Shown in pieces: positions 52,591 to 61,626 of a stretch of DNA of 64,000 nt. Position numbers and translations under genes: made by a program. The stretch lies in the NCBI RefSeq assembly GCF_009939005.1, contig NZ_JAACJS010000011.1, positions 152,096 through 216,095 of the forward strand, in the 5' to 3' direction. A model generated the notes under the pieces. The model ran no database searches. It was not told where the DNA came from and saw only the letters and a list, made by a program, of their open reading frames with translations. The DNA comes from Sediminibacterium roseum. GTDB taxonomy: Bacteria > Bacteroidota > Bacteroidia > Chitinophagales > Chitinophagaceae. The number at the start of each line of letters is the position of its first letter. Position 1 is the stretch's first letter.

Positions 52591-53733
52591 TTAAATGGTC
52601 ATTGCGGAGAAAATAAAAAAGAACGTAAACAGGAACGTCATAATGAACAGCGACAGGAACAGTATGATACAATATTTCAGTATCGTTTTCGCCCTTCGCT
52701 GGTGATAAAAATTGCGCATGGATTTATACATGAAGAAAAGGGTCAGTAACCCGAATACCACGTTATCCCATCCCACCATCCAGCCCATTTTATTCAGCAG
52801 GTAATCTACCAGCATGCCCGCGAGGATGATGATAAAGGTTCCGCAATACAAATGGATCGTAAACACAACATGGTTCACGTAATAAAAAGATTTCCTTCTT
52901 GCATACATCAACTGGAGTATCAAAGCAAACAATGGCAGGGAAACGAACAGCATTTGCGGAACAAGGTGGTTGAATTTCTCGAGCACCGCCTTCCAGATCG
53001 CCTTACCATCGCCATTGTACTTTTCGTTGAGATGCAGCTTCTGGTGCATGAACCGCGTTCCTATATAACCGTCGCGTTTATCCTTGGGCAGCCGGGCCTG
53101 CGCCGAATCGTAGGCTGCCACGCTTTTGAACACGGTATCTTCCTGTCCGCTGAGGAAATTGTTGAAATCCTTGTCGTTGCTCAGTGATTTGATCTTTGTT
53201 TTGTAAAGCGTGTCTTTCCGCAGCCTCACAATCTCTGAATCAACCAGTGCAAGTTTTTTTACCAGTGGCCTTTTGACCCTCGCCATGATGGTAGAATCTC
53301 CGAATTGCGTGCTATCGGTCTCTGCGATGCTCTCCTCCAGCGTTTTTTTCTTTTTCTCCAGGCGTTTCATCTGCTGCGCCGCGGTTCTTTCGCTGTCGTT
53401 GATCTTCATCATCTGGTTATTGTCTATGCTGAAGAAGATCAGGAAAAAGAATGCCGATGTAAACACATACATCCGGATCGGGTGCAGGTAAGAGGCGCGC
53501 CTTCCCTTCAGGTATTCGTGCGAAAGAAAACCGGGCCTGAAGAGCAGGTATTTTAATGTGCTGAAAAACTTCCCGTCGAAATGGGTGATATCGTATACAA
53601 AATGTGTAGTAAGATGCCAGAAACTTTCTTTCGGTTCAATGTTTTCCTGCCCGCAGACATGGCAATAACGGCCCTGAACAACAGCCCCGCAGTTGAGACA
53701 ATCCTTTTCTTTTCTTTCTGTGAGATGCGACAC
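52591..53733 (-). CDS. DUF3667 membrane protein with N-terminal zinc ribbon
   Basis: The 380-residue protein starts with a zinc ribbon (CLNCGAVVQGRYCHVCGQ, two CxxC knuckles) and a DUF3667 segment (WHLTTHFVYDITHFDGKF, KGRRASYLHPIRMYVFTSAFFF). Several TM helices (one near 88-105 and four in the C-terminal half) and a charged coiled region of about 100 residues follow. DUF3667 proteins are common in Bacteroidota, with unknown function. The start is GTG at 53733. First gene of the mazG-kinase operon. Confidence 0.88.
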   Translation of the reverse strand: MSHLTERKEKDCLNCGAVVQGRYCHVCGQENIEPKESFWHLTTHFVYDITHFDGKFFSTLKYLLFRPGFLSHEYLKGRRASYLHPIRMYVFTSAFFFLIFFSIDNNQMMKINDSERTAAQQMKRLEKKKKTLEESIAETDSTQFGDSTIMARVKRPLVKKLALVDSEIVRLRKDTLYKTKIKSLSNDKDFNNFLSGQEDTVFKSVAAYDSAQARLPKDKRDGYIGTRFMHQKLHLNEKYNGDGKAIWKAVLEKFNHLVPQMLFVSLPLFALILQLMYARRKSFYYVNHVVFTIHLYCGTFIIILAGMLVDYLLNKMGWMVGWDNVVFGLLTLFFMYKSMRNFYHQRRAKTILKYCIILFLSLFIMTFLFTFFFIFSAMTI

Positions 53734-53927
53734 TTGTTAACGTTTGGCTAAAAATACAGAACTATCTCATTGCCGCAAGAATAGACTGCGATTTTCAAAT
53801 TTTATTTCCGAATTCGTGAAGATGGCGCGTGAAAAAGCCTCTTTTATACCCGTGCGGGGCAGGGTTGTTGACAAACCAGTGGTTTCACTTAAAAAAACGG
53901 TAAAACCGTATGCTGCGGGCGAATGTT

Positions 53928-53959
53928 TTGGGATCATGTAAACTGTACCTGTACCTTTG
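53928..53959 (+). promoter_or_regulatory. Promoter of the YD-repeat-like gene
   Basis: TTG (53928-53930), 21 bp, TACCTTTG (53952-53959) is an exact consensus match. The leader to ATG at 53976 would be about 10-13 nt. Confidence 0.75.
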
Positions 53960-53975
53960 GCAAAAAAGGACCTTC

Positions 53976-54806
53976 ATGAGATCATTGCTGGCGCTTGTTT
54001 GTTGTTTTGCGTTTACCGGCGCATTCAGTCAGTATTATTTTAACGATATCGTATCTACCAACCTCAGCAACGAGCAGTACAGGCTCTTGCGCGCAGGGAA
54101 GGTTAAAAAGATCATTGCCAACAGCTACGAGGCCGACAATACCCTTACCCCCGGTTTTGCACTGGAAGAAGAGATCAGCCTGGATGGCAAACGCATTGTG
54201 CTCACCACCGCCACCTCGCCCGGCAAACCTTCGGTAACCAACCGCTTTTATGAGCTCAGCAAACTGAAAAGGACACAATCAACCCTGAACAACATCGACA
54301 ATAAGACCGAATATTTCTACAACGAAAAAGGACAGGTACAGCGCATTGTCTTCACCACTACCGATACCGTGTTGAAGTCGTCATTGGTTGAAGCGCACGA
54401 ATGGCGGTATGGTGCGGATGGACAGCCTGCTTCGATGCTGAAGATCAAAAACAGGACAGACACTACCCTCATCGATCTCGTAAAAGACGAACAGGGCCTC
54501 ATCATCGAAGAGAAATGGAAAAGAAAGAACCGCACGATCGAGAATTATTATTATTACTATAACGATGCAAAACAGTTAACCGACATCGTCCGCTTCAACA
54601 CGCGCCTGAAAAAACTGCTTCCCGATTACCAATACGAGTACGACGACAAGGGCCGCGTAAGCCAGATGACACAGGTAGCGATGAACACCGCCAATTATTT
54701 TATCTGGCACTATACCTACAATGAAAAAGGGTTGAAACAAAAAGAAGTGGGTTACGACAGGCAAAAAAACCTGGTTGGAAGGATCGAGTATGTTTATGAG
54801 TTCTAG
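53976..54806 (+). CDS. Secreted YD/RHS-repeat-like protein
   Basis: The 276-residue protein has a signal peptide (ending GAFSQ). Repeated strand-turn units of YD-repeat type follow (TEYFYNEKGQVQRIVF, YYYYYNDAKQLTDIVRFN, YQYEYDDKGRVSQMTQ, WHYTYNEKGLKQKEVGYD) at intervals of about 50, 40 and 30 residues. YD repeats form beta shells in RHS toxins; short secreted versions in Bacteroidota are surface proteins of unknown role. The start is placed at 53976 by the signal sequence and promoter. Convergent with the signalling operon. Confidence 0.82.
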   Translation: MRSLLALVCCFAFTGAFSQYYFNDIVSTNLSNEQYRLLRAGKVKKIIANSYEADNTLTPGFALEEEISLDGKRIVLTTATSPGKPSVTNRFYELSKLKRTQSTLNNIDNKTEYFYNEKGQVQRIVFTTTDTVLKSSLVEAHEWRYGADGQPASMLKIKNRTDTTLIDLVKDEQGLIIEEKWKRKNRTIENYYYYYNDAKQLTDIVRFNTRLKKLLPDYQYEYDDKGRVSQMTQVAMNTANYFIWHYTYNEKGLKQKEVGYDRQKNLVGRIEYVYEF

Positions 54807-54824
54807 GCTTTTTTAAGAGACCCG

Positions 54825-55937
54825 CTATTTTTCAGGTTCCTTTGCCTGGTTGGGGACCGTCAATGCAAACGAGGTGCCCTTGCCGAACTCGGATTTAACC
54901 GAGATCTCACCACCTATTCTCGTCAATGCTTCTTTAACGATATACAGGCCTATGCCAAGGCCGTTCTTGAAATCGGTGCTCCGGAAAAAGATCTGGAAGA
55001 TCTTGTTGAGATGTTCCTCAATGATACCTACACCATTGTCTTCGATGTGTATCACCGCCTGCCGTTCTGAAACAACCGCACTGAGTTTTACCCTTGGATT
55101 GGCCTCGTCTACCCGCTGGTATTTTACAGCGTTCGAGATGAGGTTATTGAGTATGAGAGAAAGCCTGAACCCATCGCACCTGAAGGCCACGGGCTGGTCT
55201 ACATGCACATCGAAAACGATTTGCGGGTTCTGCATGTTGCAGAGCTCGATGCTGTCGGTGAACATTTTTTTGAAATCAACATCCTCGTTTACATCGTCGA
55301 GCCGGATACCCTTGTAGTATTCGATGGTTTTGTGGATGAAAACATCCATCTTGTTCACGCAGCTTTCTATCATCGCGAAATATTCGTTCACATCTTTTTC
55401 CTTACCTGGCTGCTGCAGCTTGGCGAGGTTGAGTATGCCCAGGATATTGGCGAGCGGCGAACGGAGATCGTGGGAGGTGCTGTATACAAAACGGTTGAGT
55501 TCATCGTTTGCCTTCTGCAGTTCGTCTACTTTTGCGCGCAACTGCTTCCGGGTCTGGTACAATTCAAAGGCATTCTGTATGGCCGTTTTCAGTTCCATTT
55601 CATCCCATGGCTTTTTGATGTAGCGGAAGATCTCCCCTTTGTTGATCGCATCGATCAATGCATCAAGATCGGTATATCCGGTGAGCAGGATGCGCACGGG
55701 ATTGGGATGCGCTTTTCTTACGATGTTAAAAAACTCAACTCCCGTGGTCTTGGGCATGCGCTGATCGGCGATGATGACCTGTATGTCTTTGTCGTTGAGA
55801 ATATTGAGTCCGTCGGCCACGGTCTCCGCGGTATATATTTCGTAAAGCCTCCTGAAACTCGCCTGGAACGCCAACAGGTTATTGGCTTCATCGTCGATGT
55901 AGAGGATACGGATCTTTGGTTCCATTGGATGACTCAT
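54825..55937 (-). CDS. Receiver-histidine kinase hybrid (REC-HisKA-HATPase)
   Basis: The 370-residue soluble protein has an N-terminal receiver (Asp58 in IIADQRMPKTTG, Lys in YIKKPW), a short coiled coil, HisKA with His156 in YSTSHDLRSPLAN, and HATPase (NNLISNAVKYQ, EDNGVGI, GLGIGLYIV). The DQRMP motif marks the RpfG/HD-GYP-like receiver subfamily. It lies 12 bp after the 7TM-DISM kinase gene and probably takes a phosphoryl group from it, then signals on. Its receiver and coiled coil resemble the separate receiver at 59677-60141. Last gene of a four-gene operon. Confidence 0.92.
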   Translation of the reverse strand: MSHPMEPKIRILYIDDEANNLLAFQASFRRLYEIYTAETVADGLNILNDKDIQVIIADQRMPKTTGVEFFNIVRKAHPNPVRILLTGYTDLDALIDAINKGEIFRYIKKPWDEMELKTAIQNAFELYQTRKQLRAKVDELQKANDELNRFVYSTSHDLRSPLANILGILNLAKLQQPGKEKDVNEYFAMIESCVNKMDVFIHKTIEYYKGIRLDDVNEDVDFKKMFTDSIELCNMQNPQIVFDVHVDQPVAFRCDGFRLSLILNNLISNAVKYQRVDEANPRVKLSAVVSERQAVIHIEDNGVGIIEEHLNKIFQIFFRSTDFKNGLGIGLYIVKEALTRIGGEISVKSEFGKGTSFALTVPNQAKEPEK

Positions 55938-55949
55938 TGCAGGTGTTGG

Positions 55950-58151
55950 TTAGTCAAAAGCCGATGGAGGCAGCTTTCTGTATAAAGATAGGATGAATTC
56001 CGCTCCATTCCCTCTCGACGATACCACTTCTATTTTGCCCTCGTGTTTCTGGATGATTTTGTAAACGATTGATAATCCGAGTCCTGTTCCCTCTCCTACT
56101 TCCTTGGTGGTAAAGAACGGATCAAATATTTTCTGGCGCACCTCATCCGTCATACCCATTCCCGAATCTTTGATGCTGATCTGGATCTTGTCGTCGCCCA
56201 GGTCACGTGTAGTAATGGTAATCGATTCATCGCCCTGTTCCGTTTTTTCCTTGATGGCCTGTATGCCGTTGCTGAGGATGTTCATGAATACCTGGTTCAG
56301 TTTACCAGGGTAACATTCGATCTCGGCATGCGCCTGGAAATCTTTTTTGATGGTGATATTGGCCGGCATGGCGTTTTTCAGGATCACCAGGGTTGAATCG
56401 ATGCCTTCGTGCACATCAACGATCTTTACTTCGCTCTCATCGAGCCTGCTGAATGTGCGGAGCCCTTTTACAATTTCTGCTGTTCTTTCCGCGCCTTCAT
56501 GGATGCCTTTTACAAGGCTCCGGATCTCATCGCGTACATAAGAAACATCGATCTGTTTTTTGAGTTTATCGATCTGTGCAAGTTTTCCCTGGATCTCTGC
56601 TTCCGGGGCGGTATGCAATCCGTCGTACGCATCAATGATCTCGATGAGGTCGTTGATATCGAGCTCCAGGGGTTTGATGTTTGATTTTACAAAGTTGATC
56701 GGGTTGTTGATCTCGTGCGCGATACCCGCGGTGAGCTGACCGAGGGAGGCCATTTTTTCCGCCTCAACGAGTTGTATCTGCGTGTCCTTCAGATCCTGCA
56801 GCGCAACACTCAGGTTGTTGTTGGATGACTGCAGTTCTTCTGTTCGTTCCGCCACTTTCCGCTCGAGCGTGATGTTCTGCTCCTTCACGAGCTGCTGGTT
56901 GATCTCGAGACGGCGCAGGCTCTCGGCCTGCGACTGCTCTTTCTCCCTGCGCAATACATTGATCTTGTCGGCAAGGGCGATCGACAGCAACGCAACTTCC
57001 AGTGAAGAGCCCACGTATATGATGTAGGTGGTAAAATTGTTATAAGGCAGCACGGCAAGGTTGCGCAGGATAAGGATCACGAAAGTGATGAGGAAGAACA
57101 TCCATGCCGCCAGGTAAAAATAGGCCGGGCGGAAATTTCTCCGTGCCATGTAAAAGCTTGTGGCCAATACCGAGATCACACCGAGAATACCGTTGAAATT
57201 GAGGATCTGGTAACCGACCGAAACATTGGAGAACAGGCACCCCGCCAATCCAACCAGGTAAACAAGAACCAGCAACTGCAGCCATTTGTGTACACGTGGC
57301 GCGAGTTCTTTTGTGCGGAGGAAATTCATACTGAACACCAATCCCGCAGCGGAAGAAAGTATCGAGGTTATCACAACCGCGTATTTGTTGAGCCCGGGAT
57401 TGTTGGGCCAGAGGTATTTGGCCTCGTAACCCGTGAAAGTGGTCTGCGCCAAAGCGAGCAGGAAAATATACGCAACGTAAAAAATATAGCTGTTGTCTCT
57501 TGTAGCGAAGAAAAGGAACAGGTTGTACAGGAACATCACGGCGAGCACCCCGAGGTAAAGGCTGGTGATGATGTTCTGCAGGTTTACATCCGCATACAAA
57601 CCATCTGTGGTAAGCACGCGTGCCGGAACAATGATGGGGTGCGTGCTGTTCACGTGCAGCAGGTACTGCGCGGTTGTGCCGGGCGGGCTCTTCAGGTCAA
57701 ACACAAAATTGGGTGAGCCGGCAAAGCGGTTGCTAACGGGTATCGCATTGCCCTGTTCTTCGAGCAGCACGGGTTTTGATCCATCCACGCGGTAAAGCGT
57801 AACGTGTGAGAGATTCGAAAAAGCAATGTTCAAAAAAAGCCGCGCAGCTCCCGAGTTGTTGCTCACCGAAAAACGGAACCAGACGTTTTTAATGTCGTTT
57901 GGATAGATGGGGATGCGGCCCTGCGTGTTTACAAAATCCTTGCGTTGAACCACCTGCTCCGCCGTGAGTGCATTCGTTTTGTCTACGAGCTCATCCATAT
58001 TCGCGGAAATGGTGTAAGCCGGCGACCGATCGGTAATGATGGCCTGTTGCGCAAAGGAAAAAGAAGCGGGTACAACGAAAGACAACAGCAGTAACCATTG
58101 TTTTACAAAATGTGCTGTAAAAAAGAAGCGGTGCCTTCTTTCAGAATACAT
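55950..58151 (-). CDS. 7TM-DISM sensor histidine kinase
   Basis: The 733-residue kinase has a signal peptide (about 1-34) and an extracellular 7TMR-DISMED2-type jelly-roll domain (about 40-180, WFRFSVSNNSGAARLFLNIA). Seven TM helices follow (about 185-400), then a coiled coil (RRLEINQQLVKEQNITLERK), HisKA (LTAGIAHEINNPINF) and HATPase (MNILSNGIQAI, IKDSGMGM, GTGLGLSIV). DISMED2 is related to carbohydrate-binding folds and binds small molecules outside the cell. Its first 11 bp overlap the methyltransferase gene. In context it is the best candidate receptor for a product made by the two upstream enzymes. Confidence 0.92.
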   Translation of the reverse strand: MYSERRHRFFFTAHFVKQWLLLLSFVVPASFSFAQQAIITDRSPAYTISANMDELVDKTNALTAEQVVQRKDFVNTQGRIPIYPNDIKNVWFRFSVSNNSGAARLFLNIAFSNLSHVTLYRVDGSKPVLLEEQGNAIPVSNRFAGSPNFVFDLKSPPGTTAQYLLHVNSTHPIIVPARVLTTDGLYADVNLQNIITSLYLGVLAVMFLYNLFLFFATRDNSYIFYVAYIFLLALAQTTFTGYEAKYLWPNNPGLNKYAVVITSILSSAAGLVFSMNFLRTKELAPRVHKWLQLLVLVYLVGLAGCLFSNVSVGYQILNFNGILGVISVLATSFYMARRNFRPAYFYLAAWMFFLITFVILILRNLAVLPYNNFTTYIIYVGSSLEVALLSIALADKINVLRREKEQSQAESLRRLEINQQLVKEQNITLERKVAERTEELQSSNNNLSVALQDLKDTQIQLVEAEKMASLGQLTAGIAHEINNPINFVKSNIKPLELDINDLIEIIDAYDGLHTAPEAEIQGKLAQIDKLKKQIDVSYVRDEIRSLVKGIHEGAERTAEIVKGLRTFSRLDESEVKIVDVHEGIDSTLVILKNAMPANITIKKDFQAHAEIECYPGKLNQVFMNILSNGIQAIKEKTEQGDESITITTRDLGDDKIQISIKDSGMGMTDEVRQKIFDPFFTTKEVGEGTGLGLSIVYKIIQKHEGKIEVVSSRGNGAEFILSLYRKLPPSAFD

Positions 58152-58779
58152 AAGGTATGATCATTTTGGTCTCCTGCCTGTAAGCGAGGTAATCTTTGCC
58201 AAAACGCGCGATGAGTTCCTTTTCTTCGATCCCGATGCGAACGTAATAAGCAACGATCATTGCGATACAAGATATAATAAATCCCGCTAAACTCTCCAGT
58301 ATTACCCCACCCGCAACAATGGCCAGGAACGCGCCTGTGTAACTCGGGTGGCGAACGATCTGGTAGGGGCCCGACCTGATGAGCTTGTGGTCGTCGGAGA
58401 TCTGCACGGTAGCTGTAAAATATTTACCCAGCGTTTGCACCGCCCACGCGCGGAAAGTGATGCCTATTGCGATCATAGCCACTGCAATAGCTGTGTAAAT
58501 GCTGTATCCATCGTGTTCCGTTTTGAAATAGGCCCAGTCAACCAGCGGAACAACCACGCTTACAAACGACATCAACAGGATCAGCACAACAGAGAACCGG
58601 TCGCTGCTTTTTTTATCATCGGTTTCTTTCACCGAAACGGGAGGCTGTGTGAGCCAGATGCAAACGGTTCCGGCGATGATGATGAGTATTTTGGGATTGA
58701 GTATCAGTTGGGGATTGCCCAGCAGGGGCAGGATGATCATCAGGGAATTACTGATCACTGCGAGAACGACCTTGCGCAT
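58141..58779 (-). CDS. ICMT/PEMT-like membrane methyltransferase
   Basis: The 212-residue protein has about five TM helices and the SAM/isoprenylcysteine-methyltransferase signature: SGPYQIVRHPSYTGA (Arg143-His144-Pro145), followed by EEKELIARFGKDYLAYR. The family methylates carboxyl, amino or thiol groups of lipophilic substrates in the membrane. It is located between an acyltransferase-like gene (2 bp upstream) and the 7TM kinase (11-bp overlap). That fits modification of a lipid-like signal, though isoprenoid or phospholipid substrates cannot be excluded. Confidence 0.85.
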   Translation of the reverse strand: MRKVVLAVISNSLMIILPLLGNPQLILNPKILIIIAGTVCIWLTQPPVSVKETDDKKSSDRFSVVLILLMSFVSVVVPLVDWAYFKTEHDGYSIYTAIAVAMIAIGITFRAWAVQTLGKYFTATVQISDDHKLIRSGPYQIVRHPSYTGAFLAIVAGGVILESLAGFIISCIAMIVAYYVRIGIEEKELIARFGKDYLAYRQETKMIIPYVF

Positions 58780-58781
58780 AG

Positions 58782-59564
58782 TTATTTCTTTTTTTCCGTT
58801 TCCGGGTAAGCTTCGTACGAAATGTGATACTCATTCGGATCAACATTCTCCAGTTTCAGCGCATAGTGTATGTTGATGTAAAAATCCTTGAAAGGCGATT
58901 TTTCCTGGGCGATGTGTTCGGGATTGTTGCGCAGGTACAGGATCTTTTCCCTTTCGCGCGGGTGCGTGGTTGAAAGGTTGAACATATCATCCGAATAGAG
59001 TGCGGTGGCCAGGAGGTCGATTTTTGGATAGTAGAAGGTTCCCTCCTTACCCACTTCGGTCATGATCCTGCCGCCCATCCAATCCTTGAAACGGACGGTT
59101 GTTGGCGAGCAGAGGGTAAAAAAGGTATTGATCCCGATCTGCGTAGCAATGGCCACGGCCACCCTCGACGGGAAAAGGCTCCCGATACCAAGCCCTGCCA
59201 CCTCTTTCGAGTTCCACAACCCGGATAACTCGGCGGCGCCGTTTCTCGCATGTTCCCGCACGATGCGGTAAATACCCGCATCCATATCGCCGGTGGCGGT
59301 TTCAATGGGCAGGGGGTTTATCCCGTCTGCCACCTGGATGCGTACGCCCCCGTACATCTTCTGACGGTCAAGGGTTTCCACCACAATCACGTAGATCGAA
59401 CGCTGGTACATCCAGTCGGTGGTGTTGGTGGTAATGTTTTCGATCCCGTATATCGATAAAACCCGCCTGTGGCCCTCGATAAATTTCAGGCAGGTTTCCG
59501 GCTCATCAATAGCCCTGAAAGCCCTGATCCTGATGTCTTTATCCAACTGGTCCACATGCGTCAT
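58782..59564 (-). CDS. GNAT-fold acyltransferase, FeeM/LuxI-like (putative signal synthase)
   Basis: The 260-residue protein shows a GNAT/autoinducer-synthase-like layout. It has an N-terminal helix with GHRRVLSIYGI, beta strands SIYVIVVETLD and MYGGVRIQVAD, then GAAELSGLWNSKEVAGLGIG (Glu112-Leu-Ser114) in place of the E-x-S/R motif, and an acceptor-side helix RVAVAIATQIGINTFF. N-acyl amino acid synthases (FeeM) and LuxI share this arrangement and use acyl-ACP. No classic GNAT Q/RxxGxG/A loop is clear. First gene of the four-gene operon. The synthase role is inference from fold and neighbours. Confidence 0.55.
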   Translation of the reverse strand: MTHVDQLDKDIRIRAFRAIDEPETCLKFIEGHRRVLSIYGIENITTNTTDWMYQRSIYVIVVETLDRQKMYGGVRIQVADGINPLPIETATGDMDAGIYRIVREHARNGAAELSGLWNSKEVAGLGIGSLFPSRVAVAIATQIGINTFFTLCSPTTVRFKDWMGGRIMTEVGKEGTFYYPKIDLLATALYSDDMFNLSTTHPREREKILYLRNNPEHIAQEKSPFKDFYINIHYALKLENVDPNEYHISYEAYPETEKKK

Positions 59565-59623
59565 CCCTTGTTTACTTTTGATAGGAGCAAAATAACGAAA
59601 TTATACCCTTTTCTATTAAATTA

Positions 59624-59653
59624 TTGTATAAATGCATGTTTTGGCTACTTTTA
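59624..59653 (+). promoter_or_regulatory. Probable promoter of the divergent receiver gene
   Basis: TTG (59624-59626), 19 bp, TACTTTTA (59646-59653), one mismatch to TAnnTTTG. It supports a start at 59677 rather than 59632. Confidence 0.5.
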
Positions 59654-59676
59654 CGGTACGAAACCCCATCGTAACT

Positions 59677-60141
59677 ATGGAAGAACAAAAGATCAATGTG
59701 TTGTACATTGATGATGAACCGAATAACATTGTCTCCTTTAAGGCAGCATTCAGAAGGGTATTCAACGTTTACTCGGCCGAATCGGCGGAAGAAGGAACCA
59801 AAGTGCTGGAGCAGGAAGAGATTCATGTGATCCTTAGTGACCAACGTATGCCCAAGACAACCGGGATCGAATTCTTTCAATCCATCCTCGAAACGCACCC
59901 CGACCCGATCAGGATCCTGATCACGGGTTATACAGATATCAATGCGGTGATCGATGCGATCAATCTCGGCCAGGTTTACAAGTACCTCACCAAGCCATGG
60001 ATAGAAGAAGAAGTAAAAACTTCGATCCGCAACTCGTTCGAAGTATACGACCTGCGCATGAAGAACAAAGAGCTCACGCAGAAATTACTCGAGGCAAATG
60101 AAAAGCTGGAGTTTTTGGCGAGACAAAACCTGCTGTCTTAA
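59677..60141 (+). CDS. Receiver protein with coiled-coil tail, paralogue of the operon's receiver
   Basis: The 154-residue protein is a receiver (INVLYIDDEPNN, Asp55 in ILSDQRMPKTTG, Lys in YLTKPW). A C-terminal helix follows (NKELTQKLLEANEKLEFL) that aligns with the coiled coil preceding HisKA in the 54825-55937 protein. It therefore looks like a receiver-kinase that lost the kinase half, or its free receiver counterpart. It is divergent, 112 bp from the acyltransferase gene. It likely competes for or shares phosphoryl groups from the 7TM-DISM kinase (inference). Confidence 0.9.
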   Translation: MEEQKINVLYIDDEPNNIVSFKAAFRRVFNVYSAESAEEGTKVLEQEEIHVILSDQRMPKTTGIEFFQSILETHPDPIRILITGYTDINAVIDAINLGQVYKYLTKPWIEEEVKTSIRNSFEVYDLRMKNKELTQKLLEANEKLEFLARQNLLS

Positions 60142-60148
60142 AGCGGTT

Positions 60149-60514
60149 TTATCCACCACTCACCCATTCCACGGCCTCATCCAGTTTGGTTTTTTCGTAC
60201 CCTTTGAATTCCCCGGGCACAAGTACGCTGAAGATATTGGTAAACGTATTGATGGCCTCCGAATCGGAAAGTATGGCTACGCGGTTCCAGTTGGTGAGTT
60301 GTTTTAGCCCGAGCACAGCATCCTGCAGCCAGGCCCCTGCTTTGAAGGAGGTCAACGGTGTGTTGATCACCATCAGGTAATTGAGCTCGCCGGTGCGTGT
60401 CACCAATTTTTCAACCGCGGGGAAAACCACCGATTTAAAATCGTCTTCCGTTACCTCGCCTTCTGCGCTGAATGCCACCATATTGGCCGGCACGCCTGTT
60501 AATTGCCTGATCAT
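60149..60514 (-). CDS. SpoIIAA-like STAS/SEC14-type protein
   Basis: The protein is 121 residues from the ATG at 60514; a TTG at 60550 would add 12 residues. The alternating beta/alpha pattern with GEVTEDDFKSVVFPAVEKLV and WNRVAILSD is typical of SpoIIAA-like domains related to SEC14 and STAS folds. These may bind lipids or regulators; function is unknown. Convergent with the receiver gene, with only 7 bp between stops. Confidence 0.7.
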   Translation of the reverse strand: MIRQLTGVPANMVAFSAEGEVTEDDFKSVVFPAVEKLVTRTGELNYLMVINTPLTSFKAGAWLQDAVLGLKQLTNWNRVAILSDSEAINTFTNIFSVLVPGEFKGYEKTKLDEAVEWVSGG

Positions 60515-60578
60515 GGGCTTGTATGTTTGGGTTTGAGTTGATTGTATCAAGCCGTTGGCTCTCCACGTTTCTATACTT

Positions 60579-60896
60579 TTATTTATTCAGCAGGAAAGTT
60601 CCTGCATCGGCCGCAAGGCCCTCGGATACCAGCACGTTTTCCTTGAAAGCCGGTTTGTAAGGGGTCACGGCTTCAATTACCACGCGGTAGGTGCCGGGTT
60701 TTACACCGGTGATCTGGAAAGATCCCTGTACCACATTTGCGCGGAACGTATCTGTTGCAGAAACGGCCCATGCGCCGGATGCCGCATCGGTAGGAACCAC
60801 TATACCCGTGATCGATCCCGCATAAGTTCCCCTGAAAGCAAGGAGCCCGGCGGTGACAATGAATATGGAAACGAGTATGATCAATAACTTTTTCAT
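60579..60896 (-). CDS. Small exported carboxypeptidase-regulatory-like domain protein
   Basis: The 105-residue protein has a signal-anchor or signal peptide (MKKLLIILVSIFIVTAGLL). One beta-sandwich of carboxypeptidase-D regulatory type follows (SITGIVVPTD, GSFQITGVKPGTYRVVIEA, AGTFLL). Such domains occur at the N-terminus of TonB receptors and as surface Ig-like modules. Here it is free-standing. The start at 60896 fits the signal sequence. Confidence 0.75.
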   Translation of the reverse strand: MKKLLIILVSIFIVTAGLLAFRGTYAGSITGIVVPTDAASGAWAVSATDTFRANVVQGSFQITGVKPGTYRVVIEAVTPYKPAFKENVLVSEGLAADAGTFLLNK

Positions 60897-61009
60897 AAGA
60901 TTGGATTTATGAATAGAGAAGATAAATTTCTGTGCCAGACGCACGAATGGCGCATGAAAAGAGACAATACCCGATGCAGAAACTGTAGATAAAAATGGGC
61001 AACCCCGGT

Positions 61010-61411
61010 TTAACCTGCTTTCAGCTTTTTTTCAACCAGCGCCCGCCGTTTTTTCCAAACCGCAACGGGACCGGGTTCATATATGCTGTTGCCCTTCCTG
61101 TCTACCATCCCAAAGGCCCTGTTGATCTTTGCAGAAAGGGTTTGTACCTTTTTGCTGTGGGCCGCCCTGGGCGTATACAGCCTCGAAAACGCTTCGAGGG
61201 CTTTGTTGATGACGGCAAGTTCCTCTGAAAACATTTTCTGTTTCCTGTAAATGATCATCAAGCGCCGGAAGGCATGCAGGTTATTGCTGTCGCGCTTTAA
61301 AATACGGTGGTAGATCTTTCCGGCATCGCCCCATTCCTCTTTTGCCTCGGCTTCTTTGCCCTGGACAACAAGGTCTGCAATGCTTTCGTCCTGTTTGTGA
61401 ACCACCTTCAT
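61010..61411 (-). CDS. Small TPR-like protein
   Basis: The 133-residue helical protein has one to two TPR-like units (EWGDAGKIYHRILKRDSNNL, MFSEELAVINKALEAF) and a basic C-terminal tail (WKKRRALVEKKLKAG). Function is unknown; probably a protein-interaction adaptor. Its start overlaps the stop of the upstream 72-residue gene by 4 bp (ATGA), so the two are translationally coupled. Confidence 0.7.
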   Translation of the reverse strand: MKVVHKQDESIADLVVQGKEAEAKEEWGDAGKIYHRILKRDSNNLHAFRRLMIIYRKQKMFSEELAVINKALEAFSRLYTPRAAHSKKVQTLSAKINRAFGMVDRKGNSIYEPGPVAVWKKRRALVEKKLKAG

Positions 61412-61626
61412 ACAGAAAAATACCTGTAGCGTTTCAGAATCGTATTTACCTTTTCTTTCAGGCTTTCGGGGCAGTTCTCGTTAAAGAGAACATGCACAGG
61501 GTCTACACTTACATGGTAACATTGGCTCGGTTTCATTCTCCTGCCCTCCACCTCTATCGTTTCATGATCGAGCGCATCAAGTTCTTCCAGCAGCATCTGG
61601 TGCTCGGTTCTGTCTATCGCGTGCAT
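61408..61626 (-). CDS. Uncharacterised small protein
   Basis: The 72-residue protein starts MHAIDRTEHQMLLEELDALD. The ATG at 61626 is preferred over 61692, which adds a non-conserved-looking leader. No known domain. It has a beta-strand segment TIEVEGRRMKPSQCYHVS and a basic tail. It overlaps the next gene by 4 bp, which supports it being real. Confidence 0.55.
   Translation of the reverse strand: MHAIDRTEHQMLLEELDALDHETIEVEGRRMKPSQCYHVSVDPVHVLFNENCPESLKEKVNTILKRYRYFSV

Noticed and set aside
53744..53941. 65-codon plus-strand frame before the YD-repeat-like gene
   Set aside because: It overlaps the exact promoter match at 53928-53959 and has no protein features.
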